Assembly: GCA_030522415.1 (NCBI GenBank)
Contig: CM060118.1
Location: 18,409,151-18,473,150, forward strand
DNA length: 64,000 bases
Reading direction: 5' to 3'
Origin: Channallabes apus
Taxonomy: Eukaryota; Chordata; Actinopteri; Siluriformes; Clariidae
Shown: positions 1-11,063 of the stretch, in pieces
How positions within the stretch are numbered: the first letter of the stretch is position 1
Layout of the letters: each line of letters opens with the position of its first letter
Notes under the pieces: generated by a model
Told to the model about the DNA's origin: nothing
The model's input: the letters and a program-made list of their open reading frames with translations, nothing else
The model's database searches: none
Program-made: the position numbers and the translations under genes

Positions 1-456
1 ACTGTTCTGTGGTCAGACGAGTCACGATTCGAAGTTCTTGTTGGAAATGTGGGACGCCATGTCATCCGGACCAAAGAGGACAAGGACAACCCAAGTTGTT
101 ATCAACGCTCAGTTCAGAAGCCTGCATCTCTGATGGTATGGGGTTGCATGAGTGCGTGTGGCATGGGCAGCTTGCATGTCTGGAAAGGCACCATCAATGC
201 AGAAAAATATATTCAGGTTCTAGAACAACATATGCTCCCATCCAGACGTCATCTCTTTCAGGGAAGACCCTGCATTTTTCAACAAGATAATGCCAGACCA
301 CATTCTGCATCAATCATAACATCATGGCTGCGTAGGAGAAGGATCCAAGTACTGAAATGGCCAGTCTGCAGTCCAGATCTTTCCCCTATAGAGAACATTT
401 GGCGCATCATAAAGAGGAAGGTGCGACAAAGAATGGGAGAGCATTCCTATTTCTAA
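1..456 (+). pseudogene. Tc1-like transposase, C-terminal fragment
   Basis: Frame 1 is open from the first base. It shows the first catalytic Asp motif (LWSDESRF), the second (QQDNARPH) and the third ([11 protein letters not shown]), the DDE catalytic set of Tc1 transposases, which cut and paste the element at TA sites. The frame stops at 456, shortly after the third motif and sooner than the usual C-terminus, which suggests a frameshift. The N-terminal HTH DNA-binding half is outside the window. It is probably a dead copy. Confidence 0.75.
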
Positions 457-756
457 ACTTGAGAAACTGGTCTACTCGGTCCCCAGACGTCTGTTGAGTG
501 TTGTAAGAAGAAGGGGAGATGCCACACAGTGGTGAAAATGGCCTTGTCTCATCTTTTTTGGGATTTATTGATACCATGACATTTTGATTCACCATATTTT
601 CCCTTAAAATGATACATTTCTCAGTTTAAACTTTTGTTCCGTGATTTATGTTCTATTCTGAATAAAATATTGACATTTGCCATCTCCACATCATTGCATT
701 CAGTTTTTATTCACAATTTGTTTAGTGTCCCAACTTTTTTTGAATCCGGTTTGTAT
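1..756 (+). mobile_element. Tc1-like transposon, 3' part
   Basis: The 3' half of a Tc1/mariner element entering from the left window edge. Positions 1-456 code for the transposase C-terminal half. The segment to about 756 is the 3' flank and terminal inverted repeat, ending in the run 'gtgtcccaactttttttgaa' typical of a common fish Tc1 family. The left end lies outside the window, so completeness cannot be judged. Confidence 0.8.
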
Positions 757-1084
757 TTGATTACACGATCACTGAACTATTTATTAAACACGATTTAATA
801 TATTCTTTCTGCCATGAAGTTAATAGAAAGAAGGCTGAAGCTCGTCTAACTGGCAGGGACCCACCACCACCTCCCCTCACTCCATCTGAGGACCTGGCTC
901 TGTCCCTTAATAAAGGGCGACCAGTGACACTAACATGGTGAAACGTAAGTTTACCACAGTGATTTGTTTTCATTATATGACTTAATAAATTACTATCTCT
1001 GTCACTTAAAGGCTTTTGAACATGCTTAACGGTTTTATACAGGCTTACTTTATTTAACTGCATATGATGTATATGTATATGACG
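757..1084. other. No gene seen
   Basis: Short AT-rich spacer between the Tc1 3' end and the hAT-like copy. I see no coding or RNA signal. Confidence 0.5.
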
Positions 1085-2104
1085 TCCCACTTTTGATGTG
1101 TTTGGCTTCACATACACTTCGACAATGGAAGAAGACGGTGCAGCAGTGAGTTTACTTACATGTGATAAAAACAACAACGAGGAGATTGTAAAGAAAAAAG
1201 GTGCATCGTCTGTGTTGTGGAATTGGTTTGGGTATAAGAAAAGTGATACGAATGAGATGAATGTGATTTGTGCGCAAGTGCGCTGTTTTAACAAGTGGTG
1301 GAAACACATCAAACCTTTATCATCTGAAATACAAGCATCCAAACGAATATGGCCAAAGTAAAAAAATGCGGCAAACCTCAGCAATTCACAGTTTAAATAA
1401 AATTACATTATGTAAAACAGTTTCTTTGTGTTTTAATTTTTATTTATGCATTTTCAGATACAAATTGTTATACAGTATTGTGATATATATTGTTATCGAG
1501 GTAGAAAATTGCTTCTACTGTGATAGAAGATTTTGGTTATATCGCCCACCCCTAATGAAGCCTATGTTGAGCTTGGATTCATGGTGGGGATGGTGGGGGC
1601 AGAAAAGAGACCCCTGTGTGTGTTTTGTGTCTTATACCGCTCGCAGCAGACCGCATGAGACCCAACAAATTAGGAAGACACTTTGAGACAACACACTCCA
1701 GTCACGTTAATAAGCCACTAGACTTCTTTCAAAGAAAGCTGGCAGAATACAGACAGCAGGATAATCACATGGTAAAATCTGAATCAGTGAACAGCAAAGC
1801 ACAAATGGCTTCATTCAAAGTTGCATACAGAATTGGCCAAAAAAACTACAAACGATTGCTGAGCAGCTAATAAACATGGGGTCAATTGTGCAAAGATAAG
1901 TGACAACGTAAGCCTTTTATAACAATTGCATGTGTATTTTATCTATTTTGAACTTGGTGTTGTTTGATCTTATTGGTTTAGAAATTGATATTTCAATAAA
2001 CAGTAAACTTGGCCGATTTCATGATTATTTTGTTGACAAGTGGGGCTTGAAATTTCGCTCACCCCCTTAAGTGGGGAATGACAGAAAAAGTTTGAGAACC
2101 ACTG
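1085..2104 (+). mobile_element. hAT-like element, copy A (5' truncated, ZBED-type)
   Basis: Carries remnants of a BED zinc-finger protein. About 1125-1360 holds the BED region (SSVLWNWFGYKKSD) and about 1616-1870 a second block (RPNKLGRHFETTHSSHVNKP) ending in a stop. The right terminus at 2104 reads as 'tttgagaaccactg', the hAT-type inverted repeat. The same blocks recur in inverted orientation at 54496-56134, a copy that has both termini. Copy A shares no sequence upstream of about 1085, so its 5' end is missing. The BED cysteines are damaged ('NVICAQVRCF'), so the protein is not functional. Confidence 0.75.
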
Positions 2105-2343
2105 TCTTATATACACATATTACATTGGTGATAGCCCAGCTATCTCTGTTGCTCCTTTGGAGGTCATCTTGGGGTGGTTTTATGATTGTTTCAGGTCTTC
2201 GCTCAGCAACATTATGTGATAATGAAATTGAATCAGCTGATGACCTGAATGTACAGAATGACCATGCTCTCACATAAATGTTTTTTATTTATTTATTCAA
2301 GTTGTGTAGGAGTTGTGGGCGCATGAAGAACGATTTTCATATG

Positions 2344-3963
2344 CAGTGGTGTGAAAAACTATTTGCCCCCTCCTGATTTCTTATTCTTTTGCATGTTTGT
2401 CACACAAAATGTTTCTGATCATCAAACACATTTAACTATTAGTCAAAGATAACACAAGTAAACACAAAATGCAGTTTTTAAATGAGGGGTTTTATTATTT
2501 AGGGAGAAAAAAATCCAAACCTACATGGCCCTGTGTGAAAAAGTAATTGCCCCCTGAACCTAATAACTGGTTGGGCCACCCTTAGCAGCAATAACTGCAA
2601 TCAAGCGTTTGCGATAACTTGCAACGAGTCTTTTACAGCGCTCTGGAGGAATTTTGGCCCACTCATCTTTGCAGAATTGTTGTAATTCAGCTTTATTTGA
2701 GGGTTTTCTAGCATGAACCGCCTTTTTAAGGTCATGCCACAACATCTCAATAGGATTCAGGTCAGGACTTTGACTAGGCCACTCCAAAGTCTTCATTTTG
2801 TTTTCCTTCAGCCATTCAGAGGTGGATTTGCTGGTGTGTTTTGGGTCATCGTCCTGCTGCAGCACCCAAGATCGCTTCAGCTTGAGTTGACGAACAGATG
2901 GCCGGACATTCTCCTTCAGGATTTTTTGGTAGACAGTAGAATTCATGGTTCCATCTATCACAGCAAGCCTTCCAGGTCCTGAAGCAGCAAAACAACCCCA
3001 GACCATCACACTACCACCACCATATTTTACTGTTGGTGTGATGTTCTTTTTCTGAAATGCTGTGTTACTTTTACGCCAGATGTAACGGGACACGCACCTT
3101 CCAAAAAGTTCAACTTTTGTCTCGTCGGTCCACAAGGTATTTTCCCAAAAGTCTTGGCAATCATTGAGATGTTTTTTAGCAAAATTGAGACGAGCATTAA
3201 TGTTCTTTTTGCTTAAAAGTGGTTTGCGCCTTGGAAATCTGCCATGCAGGCCGTTATTGCCCAGTCTCTTTCCTATGGTGGAGTCGTGAACACTGACCTT
3301 AATTGATGCAAGTGAGGCCTGCAGTTCTTTAGATGTTGTCCTGGGCTCTTTTGTGGCCTCTCGGATGAGTTGTCTCTGCGCTCTAGGGGTAATTTTGGTC
3401 GGCCGGCCACTCCTGGGAAGGTTCACCACTGTTCCATGTTTTTGCCATTTGTGGATAATGGCTCTCACTGTGGTTCGCTGGAGTCCCAAAGCTTTAGAAA
3501 TGGCTTTATAACCTTTACCAGACTGATAGATCTCAATTACTTTTGTTCTCATTTGTTCCTGAATTTCTTTGGATCTTGGCATGATGTCTAGCTTTTGAGG
3601 TGCTTTTGGTCTACTTCTCTGTGTCAGGTAAGTGTATTTAAGTGATTTCTTGATTGAAACAGGTGTGGCAGTAATCAGGCCTGGGGGTGACTACAGAAAT
3701 TGAACTCAGGTGTGATAAACCACAGTTAAGTTATTTTTTTAACAAGGGGGGGCAATCACTTTTTCACACAGGGCCATGTAGATTTTGAGTTTTTTTTTCT
3801 CCCTTAATAACGTAAACCTTCATTTAAAAACTGCATTTTGTGTTCAATTATGTTATCTTTGACTAATAGTTAACGGTTTTTGATGAGCAGAAACATTTAA
3901 GTGTGACAAACATGCAAAAGAATAAGAAATCAGGAAGGGGGCAAATAGTTTTTCACACCACTG
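2344..3963 (-). mobile_element. Full-length Tc1-like transposon with IR/DR ends
   Basis: A 1620-bp element. The outer ends are cagtggtgtgaaaaactatt at 2344 and its complement ending at 3963. The inverted repeats run about 200 bp each and carry an internal second copy of the end motif (gtgtgaaaaagtaattgccc near 2533 and its complement near 3750), the IR/DR layout known from Sleeping Beauty-type elements. Both flanks read TATG, slightly different from a plain TA duplication. It encodes an uninterrupted transposase on the minus strand. Confidence 0.9.
2560..3582 (-). CDS. Tc1-like transposase, intact open frame
   Basis: A 340-residue protein, the normal full length for this family, which catalyses cut-and-paste transposition in the nucleus. 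Residues 1-115 hold the paired-like double helix-turn-helix with a GRPTK hook near residue 59. The catalytic triad is D153 (WTDET), D244 (QQDDD) and E279 (SPDLNPIE), with 34 residues between the last two, so it is a DD34E transposase. The residue after D244 is Asp where many family members have Asn. The glycine-rich box (YGGGSVMVWGCF, about 187-198) is present. The ATG at 3582 gives the usual MPRSKEI-type start. No stop or frameshift was found, so activity is possible but unproven. Confidence 0.9.
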   Translation of the reverse strand: MPRSKEIQEQMRTKVIEIYQSGKGYKAISKALGLQRTTVRAIIHKWQKHGTVVNLPRSGRPTKITPRAQRQLIREATKEPRTTSKELQASLASIKVSVHDSTIGKRLGNNGLHGRFPRRKPLLSKKNINARLNFAKKHLNDCQDFWENTLWTDETKVELFGRCVSRYIWRKSNTAFQKKNITPTVKYGGGSVMVWGCFAASGPGRLAVIDGTMNSTVYQKILKENVRPSVRQLKLKRSWVLQQDDDPKHTSKSTSEWLKENKMKTLEWPSQSPDLNPIEMLWHDLKKAVHARKPSNKAELQQFCKDEWAKIPPERCKRLVASYRKRLIAVIAAKGGPTSY

Positions 3964-4311
3964 TATGAACATCACAGTAATGTGCAGCAATAAAATTGAG
4001 ATTTTATGAAATCAGAGTGTGTACGACATTATATGTGCATCTGTGTTTTAACGGCTGGTGTGAAAATAAAGTCATGCTCGGGAATCAAACATGAGAGTTT
4101 TGGATCCACAACATCCCCCTGCCTAATACATAAAAATGTAAATTTTTCATGCAAATTTTAAAATAACGATGACATTAGCAGCCTACTAAAGGAGAAACTG
4201 CAAAGACTTAACAGGAAAAAAAACTCAGCGGTTTTAAATTATGGGTGTTGCAAGAACATCATTAAACACCAAACGCGAACAACAAATTAACTGCATTTAC
4301 GTTTGACGATT
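3964..4311. other. No gene seen
   Basis: AT-rich spacer between the Tc1 element and the tRNA gene. No open frame or repeat family recognised. Confidence 0.5.
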
Positions 4312-4316
4312 AAAAA
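4312..4316 (-). terminator. Pol III T-run terminator of tRNA-Glu
   Basis: On the minus strand five T residues follow the tRNA 3' end by about 7 bases, the standard RNA polymerase III stop. Confidence 0.7.
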
Positions 4317-4323
4317 GGTTTTG

Positions 4324-4395
4324 TTCCCTGACCGGGAATCGAACCCGGGCCGCGGCGGTGAGAGCGCCGAATCCTAACCACTAGACCACCAGGGA
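4324..4395 (-). tRNA. tRNA-Glu (anticodon CTC)
   Basis: Read on the minus strand, the 72-nt sequence starts TCCCTGGTGGTCTAGTGGTT and ends in the B box GGTTCGATTCC and an acceptor strand that pairs with TCCCT. The anticodon arm reads CGCTCTCACCG with CTC at its centre, so it decodes GAG. No mismatch is evident in the stems, and a T-run terminator follows. It looks like a genuine gene, not a SINE. It abuts the truncated left side of a Harbinger element. Confidence 0.95.
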
Positions 4396-4589
4396 CATGC
4401 GCAGTAAGGCACTTCAGCAAGTTATATCATTCTCCTCCCAACGTGACGCGTAAACTCTGCTGGTCACTGATTGGCCGGAGAAAATCGTCATTACTGCGTC
4501 ACTGAATTTGCGACATGAGACACAACAGACCCGTTAGATTTTTAGCACAGCCAGCGAAGGATCAGACGCACCATTTTTTTTAACCAAAA

Positions 4590-5775
4590 ATGGCTGTTTC
4601 GTGGTCTATTGAGGCAGCACAGACGTTCCTCTCGTTGGTAGCCGAGGAGCGGATCCAGCGAGAGCTTGATTGGGCGACGCGGAATGAAAAAGTTTTTCAG
4701 GAGGTCGCAGCACACGGCTACAATCGGACTTACAAAAAACAGTGTAGGGACAAGTTTAAAAAAATGAAGAGCGACTACAGAAGTATAAAGGACCACAACA
4801 GCCGGAGTGGTTCAAACAGGCGTTCGTGGAAGTGGTTCGACCAAATGGACGCAATCTACGGAGGTAGACCAACGAGCAATGGAAGGGAAGGCGGACTCGG
4901 CCACGCCACTGTTGGAGAACACGATCGAGGATGGTACGTTGTGTTATATAACGCTTGAAATCTTAACGTTACTGATTTTAATGACCGTCGATTCTTATTT
5001 TATATCGCAATTTGACTGTAAAATCATGGCCTAATAAAGCACGACGTCCTAGTAGCTAACATTTGTCAGTGGTAGTGCTATTGTTCATGATGTTCATGCT
5101 TATTTTTTATTTTTTTGGTGTGTTGCAGTAATTTGTGCATTCCTAACTGATTAGACAAACTTTGCGTTTCAGACTCATTGTCCACGATCGATTCACTTGC
5201 ACTTTCTCCATGCAACGACGACTCCTCTTCCCAAGCGGTGCTAGCAGCGTCTCCACCAACACCATCACCGTCCAGCAGCACGACGACACCGCAGCGTGTG
5301 GTAACGGGTATGATACAAATGTGATATTTCATATATCATATGTACAAGTAGGATATCACAATATAGGATATATATCCTTATATACCGTGTCTCATGAATT
5401 CCTGTTGCTTACCATAAATAGTATAATACCATAAATATTGTAAATGTAATTGAGTAAAATCTAAATAATTTCAAACATAATTTCTCCCATTTTGACTCCA
5501 ATTTTCCACGCTTTGGTCCAGGCAAGAGGAAACGGAGCCTGGAATATCAGGAATATCTTGCTGTATTAAGAGAGATGCAGGTGGCAGTCATTCAGGAGCT
5601 GAACCGTGCCCAGAGGGAGCGCCACTTGCAGATGGCACTTGAAGAGGCCAAACAAGCGAGGGAGCAGGAAGCGGCCTTGAGGGCAGAGGAACACTCTCAA
5701 ACGGCTGCTTTCAATCAAGCATTCCTCAATGTTATGGGGATGCTTGTCCAGGCAATGAGTGGCCGACAGGAATAG
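4590..5775 (+). pseudogene. Harbinger Myb/SANT-like DNA-binding protein, frameshifted
   Basis: Three exons can be read: 4590-4933, 5173-5307 and 5522-5775, with proper GT-AG borders. Exon 1 codes a SANT/MADF-type trihelix (SIEAAQTFLSLVAEERIQRE, then KKQCRDKFKKMKSDYRSIKD and SWKWFDQMDAIYG). Exon 2 is a Ser/Pro/Thr linker and exon 3 a charged coiled coil (about 5575-5720) ending in a TAG. In this family the protein helps bring the Harbinger transposase to DNA and the nucleus. The exon 1 start frame and the frame needed to splice to exon 2 differ by one base, with the shift around 4885-4900, so this copy should not make the full protein. Confidence 0.75.
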
Positions 5776-6163
5776 AACTCTCTTGCTGACTAATGCCATA
5801 GGCATTTGTGTCTTTGTTTTTTGATAATGTTTGCACTACACTACTGTTAACAGTTTCTAAGGTACATTTGCACATTGTTTAAAGTTTGCTCTTTTTTTGT
5901 AGTTTAAACTTCCTTTATGCCTTATGTATATACTTTTTGCTTCAATAAAAACAATCTGATCGAATACGTGTACCCCAAGACTATATTAAAGATTTATTAT
6001 TGTATGAGCAGGTAATGTACCTCTTGACAAAGACATGATTAATGCTGCGACAATACAAACCAAAACAAATTAAAAACAAAAACAAGGAATACATTGTAAA
6101 GTTTGAAATGTTGTTACATGTATTGATAATACACTTTACAGAACATGCAACTATTCACGTTAA

Positions 6164-6965
6164 CTATTCAAGTAATGCATCAGACCTGCACGGACATCCC
6201 TGCCCTCCTCCTCTAAAGCCTGTGGCACTGCCGCCAAAGTCTCTGCCGCACATGTCAGCACCATGGACTTCACAAGGTTGACAGCAGTCATTTCTTTTCA
6301 TAATGCATCGCCATCTTCCTTTTAATCGACCAAAGGCATTTTCAACAACTACGCATGCTCTGCAGATTTCCATGTTGTAGACCTGCTGTCAGGTGTCCAG
6401 TGCCAATGAATGGTTTTAAGAGCCAGTTCTGCAAGGGATAGGCAGAGTCTCTTAGAATAAGTCTTCTTGTAATAGCCAGCAGTCACCCCACCTATGTTTC
6501 TGGTGTTAGCTAGTATGTGGTTTCCATGGCTTCCCAACTCCCACAGTGTTGGCAGTCTCAAAACCCGAGCATCATGCGAGCACCACTCTGAAGCACGGTT
6601 AAATGTCCAAACAGATGGTCTGTTGCGGTGACTTTTTTGCAAAATGTGGAAGATCTGTAATATACAGAATCTTCATTTTAATGTTACACTGGCAGTTAAG
6701 TTCATTATATGCTTTGCAACAGTGATACAAGTTAGCTAGCGATGTGCTTTTTTTAGATGCGCGTCGTCGAGCTAAAGTGTTGTTGTTGTCTGCATGTTGT
6801 AAAAGTTCCCAAACTTTTTTTTCTTTTGAAACAAACTCCTTCGTCTTGCTGTTTAAAACATCCACATGCCGAGAATGAGGAACACCATTCCGTCGATATG
6901 CTCCATTGTTGTGTGTTTGTTTGTGGCGCGTTTATGATGATGTCACGGCAGTAGATGCGGCGCAA
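6164..6965 (-). pseudogene. HARBI1-type transposase remnants
   Basis: Minus-strand pieces in different frames match Harbinger transposase motifs: an SHDARVLRLPTLWELGS block (about 6500-6570) and a C-terminal VVVENAFGRLKGRWRCI block (about 6290-6345). The stretch between them is scrambled and shortened, and the N-terminal part up to 6965 is barely recognisable. The gene is dead. Confidence 0.7.
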
Positions 6966-7009
6966 CTATGACGACACGTGAATAATCCCGCCCACTCTAA
7001 AGTGGTACT

Positions 7010-7105
7010 AAACTGCAGTCGAAACGCGAACTGAGCCGAACCAAGGTGAGCTGTACTGAACCGTGCTGTGCCGTACTATGCAGTGGAAAAGTGGCATTAG
7101 TTAGA
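7010..7105. repeat. Harbinger right terminal inverted repeat
   Basis: Run of related words (gaactgagccgaaccaagg, gagctgtactgaaccgtgct, gccgtactatgcagtgg) ending in ggcattag, the characteristic outer end of fish Harbinger elements. Followed by tta, consistent with the 3-bp target preference of this superfamily. Confidence 0.65.
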
Positions 7106-8037
7106 TCGGGGTGTAATTGGTCCGCATATGATCAGAAGATTAACATCATTGTGTTAATAATGGAATAATTTCAGTAGTATAAATAAGTACAGGTAATTGT
7201 TTTGTGATACATGCAAAAGAACAGGGCATGCTGCACTAAGTATATATTTCCTCATGGCCTAATATTTTCAGACTAAACTATCTGCTTTTTAGATGCTCCT
7301 TGATTATTTTTAAAAGTAAGAAGTCAAGTAAAAAGTTAAGTTTTTTTAGACCGTTTTTCAGTATTATGTTTCCTCTTTCTCTTGATCCTAGTGTGTTTAC
7401 ACACATAAAATTGTGATTAGTGACTTTTCGTCTAACTTTTATTCTGCCAAATGTTAGTATTTTAGAATAGAGTTTACATGGAATGCCTTGAAAAGCACAA
7501 AGCCCACAGCTTAGTTTTTTCTCTAATAAGTACAACAGGATTTTTTTTTAAGGAAAACATTTTATTCTATCATATCAAAGTGTATTTTATCATCATCTAA
7601 ATGCAGTTTTTCAGAAATGAAATAAATAATTTCACAAGATGAGTCAGCAACAAAATTAAAAAAATAATCAACATTATTTTTTATCATTAAAATATGCCTA
7701 TTAAGTATCTATACATACTGTATGGAGCAGCAGAAATGAGATACCATTAAATAAATAATAGTAAATAAAAAAATAACTTGTCTTGGTGTACATAAATTTT
7801 GATAGATGAGTTATAATCGATCATACAACATAAGAACAGAAAAAAGCATGTTTGTACATTATTTACATTATTTAAAATGTAAATAAAAGCTTTGATAAAA
7901 GTTGTTCATTATCAGTCATAATTGTAGATCTGTTACTGTAATCCTGGCCAAATACTGTTTTAATTTAATGATCAAGGATGTAAAAAAATTATACTATTTG
8001 ATTCGAGTTTACAGGCAAACATTGCTTTATGCTATAT
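7106..8037. other. AT-rich region, probable 3' UTR and downstream of the Ig gene
   Basis: No coding signal. On the minus strand it follows the Ig-gene stop codon and contains several AATAAA-like words, so part of it is likely 3' UTR. The exact end cannot be told. Confidence 0.4.
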
Positions 8038-8945
8038 TCAGTCAATTTTCCTGTAGATTATCATATGTACAATAAAAACCACAAGAACCATTATTAGTAG
8101 TCCAATACCCAGAACGGCTGCATATATTGTGTATGAGTTTTGTCTTTTTTCAGCCACTGGAGGAACAAAGGGGAAGGCTGTGAAAAATAAAACAAATTAT
8201 TGAGGCTTTCTATTAAACTAACAAGAGCTTTTCATGGCATAGTCTTTTGCACACTTTAAATTTAGCTAATTTATAAAAGGCCACAATATACTGCATAATA
8301 GTGCTATGGTACCTTCATTATATATGGAGACACTTTCATCTACCATGTTTCCTGAAAAAGATAAAGATAAAAGATGACAAAAAGAAATACTAATTAGCAC
8401 AGACCATGCTATTTTTATTAAATTATATTACCATATATGTGCACTCCATCTTCGAACTCCATGTATTTTCCTTCTACTGTTCCACAGTAGTATGATCCAA
8501 GATCATTCTTCAAAACAGTGAAAATTTTAAGTCCAAAAAACTTGTCCACCAGACAACCTTCATAATGGGTGCTGTTGTAATTCAGAACTTCTGTTAAGCC
8601 TCCATCATTCTTTAGGCGTGCAACCATTATAAGTCTTGGTTTTTCCATCCTGCTTACTCTCAGCCAAAAAATTTCATGATGCAAAGAAATGTTACATTTC
8701 AAGATGACTTGTTCTCCAAGTTTAACTTGTTTTTTTTCTATTGTTCCCAAAGCCCTCAATGGCAAGACAAGGGCCGCTAGTGAAAAAATATATATAACAA
8801 TATCGATTTCATGATTAAATTCCATTTAAAATGATTTACTACCACATAATTTGCATTTACAACCATCCTGCTTATCTATAGACTTTAAATGGTATAAAAT
8901 GTATTGTAACATACCTGTGAAGGACAAAACCCAAAGCAAAAGCAT
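8038..8945 (-). CDS. Single Ig V-set type I membrane protein, 184 aa
   Basis: Four coding exons join in frame: 8945-8915, 8776-8432, 8351-8313 and 8177-8038, giving 184 codons plus stop. Exon 1 codes a signal peptide (MLLLWVLSFT), continued at the exon 2 start. Exon 2 holds one V-type Ig domain with the first Cys in VILKCNIS, the core Trp in EIFWLRV and the DxGxYxC-like motif NDLGSYYCG; an NxT glycosylation site is present (NYNST). Exon 3 is a short stalk. Exon 4 carries a transmembrane helix (AAVLGIGLLIMVLVVFIVHM) and a very short tail (IIYRKID) with no ITAM or ITIM. It should sit at the cell surface as a receptor, co-receptor or adhesion protein. I cannot assign an orthologue; with no cytoplasmic signalling motif it would need a partner or act as a ligand or decoy. 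Confidence 0.8.
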
Positions 8946-9356
8946 TGTTTAACTATTCTTGTTTCATTTCTCAGAATTTTCCAGACTGCTTCATAGAAAC
9001 GGAAGTGATTCTACCCTCCCCCTTTACCTGTTTTTTTTTTCTTCCACTTCTCATGCTAAACTTGTAAATGTTCACAAAAAAGCTGATTAATGTATTATAA
9101 CAGCCAACATGAGTGGAGGGTTAACCAATAGCCCAGATCAAAAGATAAAAATCTTTTAATGGTCTCCTCGAAAGACTGTGTGGTTAAGTAACAGACTAGA
9201 TCAGATTGTAAATGCGTGTGTTACTTGGCAGAAATGTACACAAGAGAAACACTCTAAAGCACAGTTGATTCACATTTTCACCTGCACAGGAAACCAAGAC
9301 AACTAAATGAACTAGGCCACAAACACTTCAGGTAACACAATCCATGTTCATTAAAA
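8946..9356. other. Intergenic region upstream of the Ig gene
   Basis: Likely holds the Ig-gene promoter (it lies 5' on the minus strand), but no clear TATA box or CpG signal stands out. No coding signal. Confidence 0.35.
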
Positions 9357-11063
9357 TGTACTTTTTATTTATTTATTTATTTATTTTATTCTTGGTGCTT
9401 ATGCAGTTTTAAAGGTTGTTACTGATTTGGTTCCTTGTAATGAAACTGCATAAAAGAACTAACACCATTTCTGTATTTAAAAAAAGAAAGAAAAAAAAAA
9501 AAAAGAAAAAAAACAGCCATGCAGTGTTATTTCTAATGTAAGGACTACATGAACAAAACTCATTAACACTGCAGAAACTCATACAAAGGGGAAGACAGTT
9601 TTTTTTTTTTAACTTTATTTTAAAACATGCATCCTCCTGCCCTGGTACCCTATAAACATGGCAATTTGTAAATGTTTTGCCAAGCATTAATTGAGGTACC
9701 ACAGGCATGACAACAAAGAGACACAGAACAACTTCACAAAATCTCAGGGCAAAATTTACATCACAGAAAAGAGACAGTATTTCCATAAAACGAGGAATAT
9801 GGTTCCATAACATGAAATTCTATGCTATTTCTGCTTGCTTAGATTCACAAAGGCTGAAGATATAGAATGATAACATATTGGTCAAGACATAGAACAAATT
9901 CAATTTGACATTCAGTTCATTTTTGTAGCAACTCTACAGTCCAAATATAAAACGAAGGAAAGAAAGAAAAAAAAAGGAAAAAAATAATTCACTTGGAAAA
10001 AAAAAAATGTAAACGATCAGTAATGAACAAATATTCTTTTATACATATATTTTTTTCACTAAAGTGGAGCTACATGTATGCATTGCCGGTAGCTTAATCA
10101 GCTGTTCAAAGATTTAAAAGAACAAAATAGGATGCTTGCATCACTGAAATACTGACAACTAACTAATAAACGTTTTATAAAACAAAAATATCAAACATCA
10201 AATGTGATGAACAGTAATAGCATTGAATATTTAACCAGTTATTCAAAGCAATGTACACAACAAAATACAATACGATGCTTTGCTATGTACCACAAAAAGA
10301 ACAAAATCTTCATCCCAGACTGATTTTATACTCTTACTTTTATGCAGGATTTAGAAAACATGCCTTTTATTGTTGTGACTACCGTTGATCGATATACTGT
10401 CCACATGGTAAGATTCTTCCCCAAGTAGCCTTAAGCCAAGACACATATTTTTCCAGTTATACATGTAAGAACAAAACTAGTTTTAAAAAAAATTTGTTAA
10501 AATACCTTGTGCACTATGGTGCAATAAACAAATAAATAACCTGTAAAAACTGTAGATAAGGTAGATCTGATCTTTCAGCCTACATGCTTAAAAATATGCA
10601 CTTGTGCAGAAAAAAAAATTCCTAGGAAACAAGAGATCAAAAAATATTTTAAGTATAATGCCAGGATTCTGTCCAGCAATTCTAATGGTTGGTTTGCATA
10701 CAATTTAATTTAATATACCAGAATCCCTTAGCTAATTTTGTTTTAATTATGGATTTTATTTTAATTAATTAATGCTTTATATACATCAGGATGATGGACA
10801 AGGTGTTCTCACTGCAACATTTATATGTTTACAGATATTTGCAAACAAGAGTTATGCAATGATTTTGCTAAAAAGTACTTGCAAAGGGGTGAAACACCAG
10901 AGCAAGTGGTGGCATTCATGCTGCATCATGTCAGCAGAATAACGTATCCCAGGGTAATACTTATCTAGTGTTCGGCAAAATAAAAAGTGAAGGACATAAA
11001 CCAAAAGGTATGAACATTTACCTTCACAGCTCCTAATCCTTATGGCATTTGAAACATTTAGTG
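9357..11063 (-). other. Probable long 3' UTR of the zinc-finger/chromodomain gene
   Basis: Unspliced AT-rich DNA directly 3' of the stop codon at 11064. On the minus strand AATAAA-like words occur in the (TTTA)n block at about 9361-9390. Open frames here contain homopolymer stretches and no conserved motif, so I treat them as chance. The 3' UTR assignment rests on position only. Confidence 0.4.

Larger units (their letters stand above)
4440..7105. mobile_element. PIF/Harbinger transposon, decayed
   Basis: Two converging parts identify the element: a Myb/SANT-like accessory gene on the plus strand (4590-5775) and remnants of a HARBI1-type DDE transposase on the minus strand (6164-6965). The right end (about 7010-7105) is a long GC-rich terminal repeat with alternating 'cggcacagcacggttcagta' type words (on the complement), as in fish Harbinger elements. 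No matching left terminal repeat is seen, and the left side stops near the tRNA gene, so that end appears lost. The left border is approximate. Confidence 0.75.

Noticed and set aside
9409..9813. Minus-strand open frame of 134 codons
   Set aside because: Contains a long poly-Phe stretch from an A/T homopolymer, shows no conserved motif, and lies in the probable 3' UTR of the zinc-finger/chromodomain gene.
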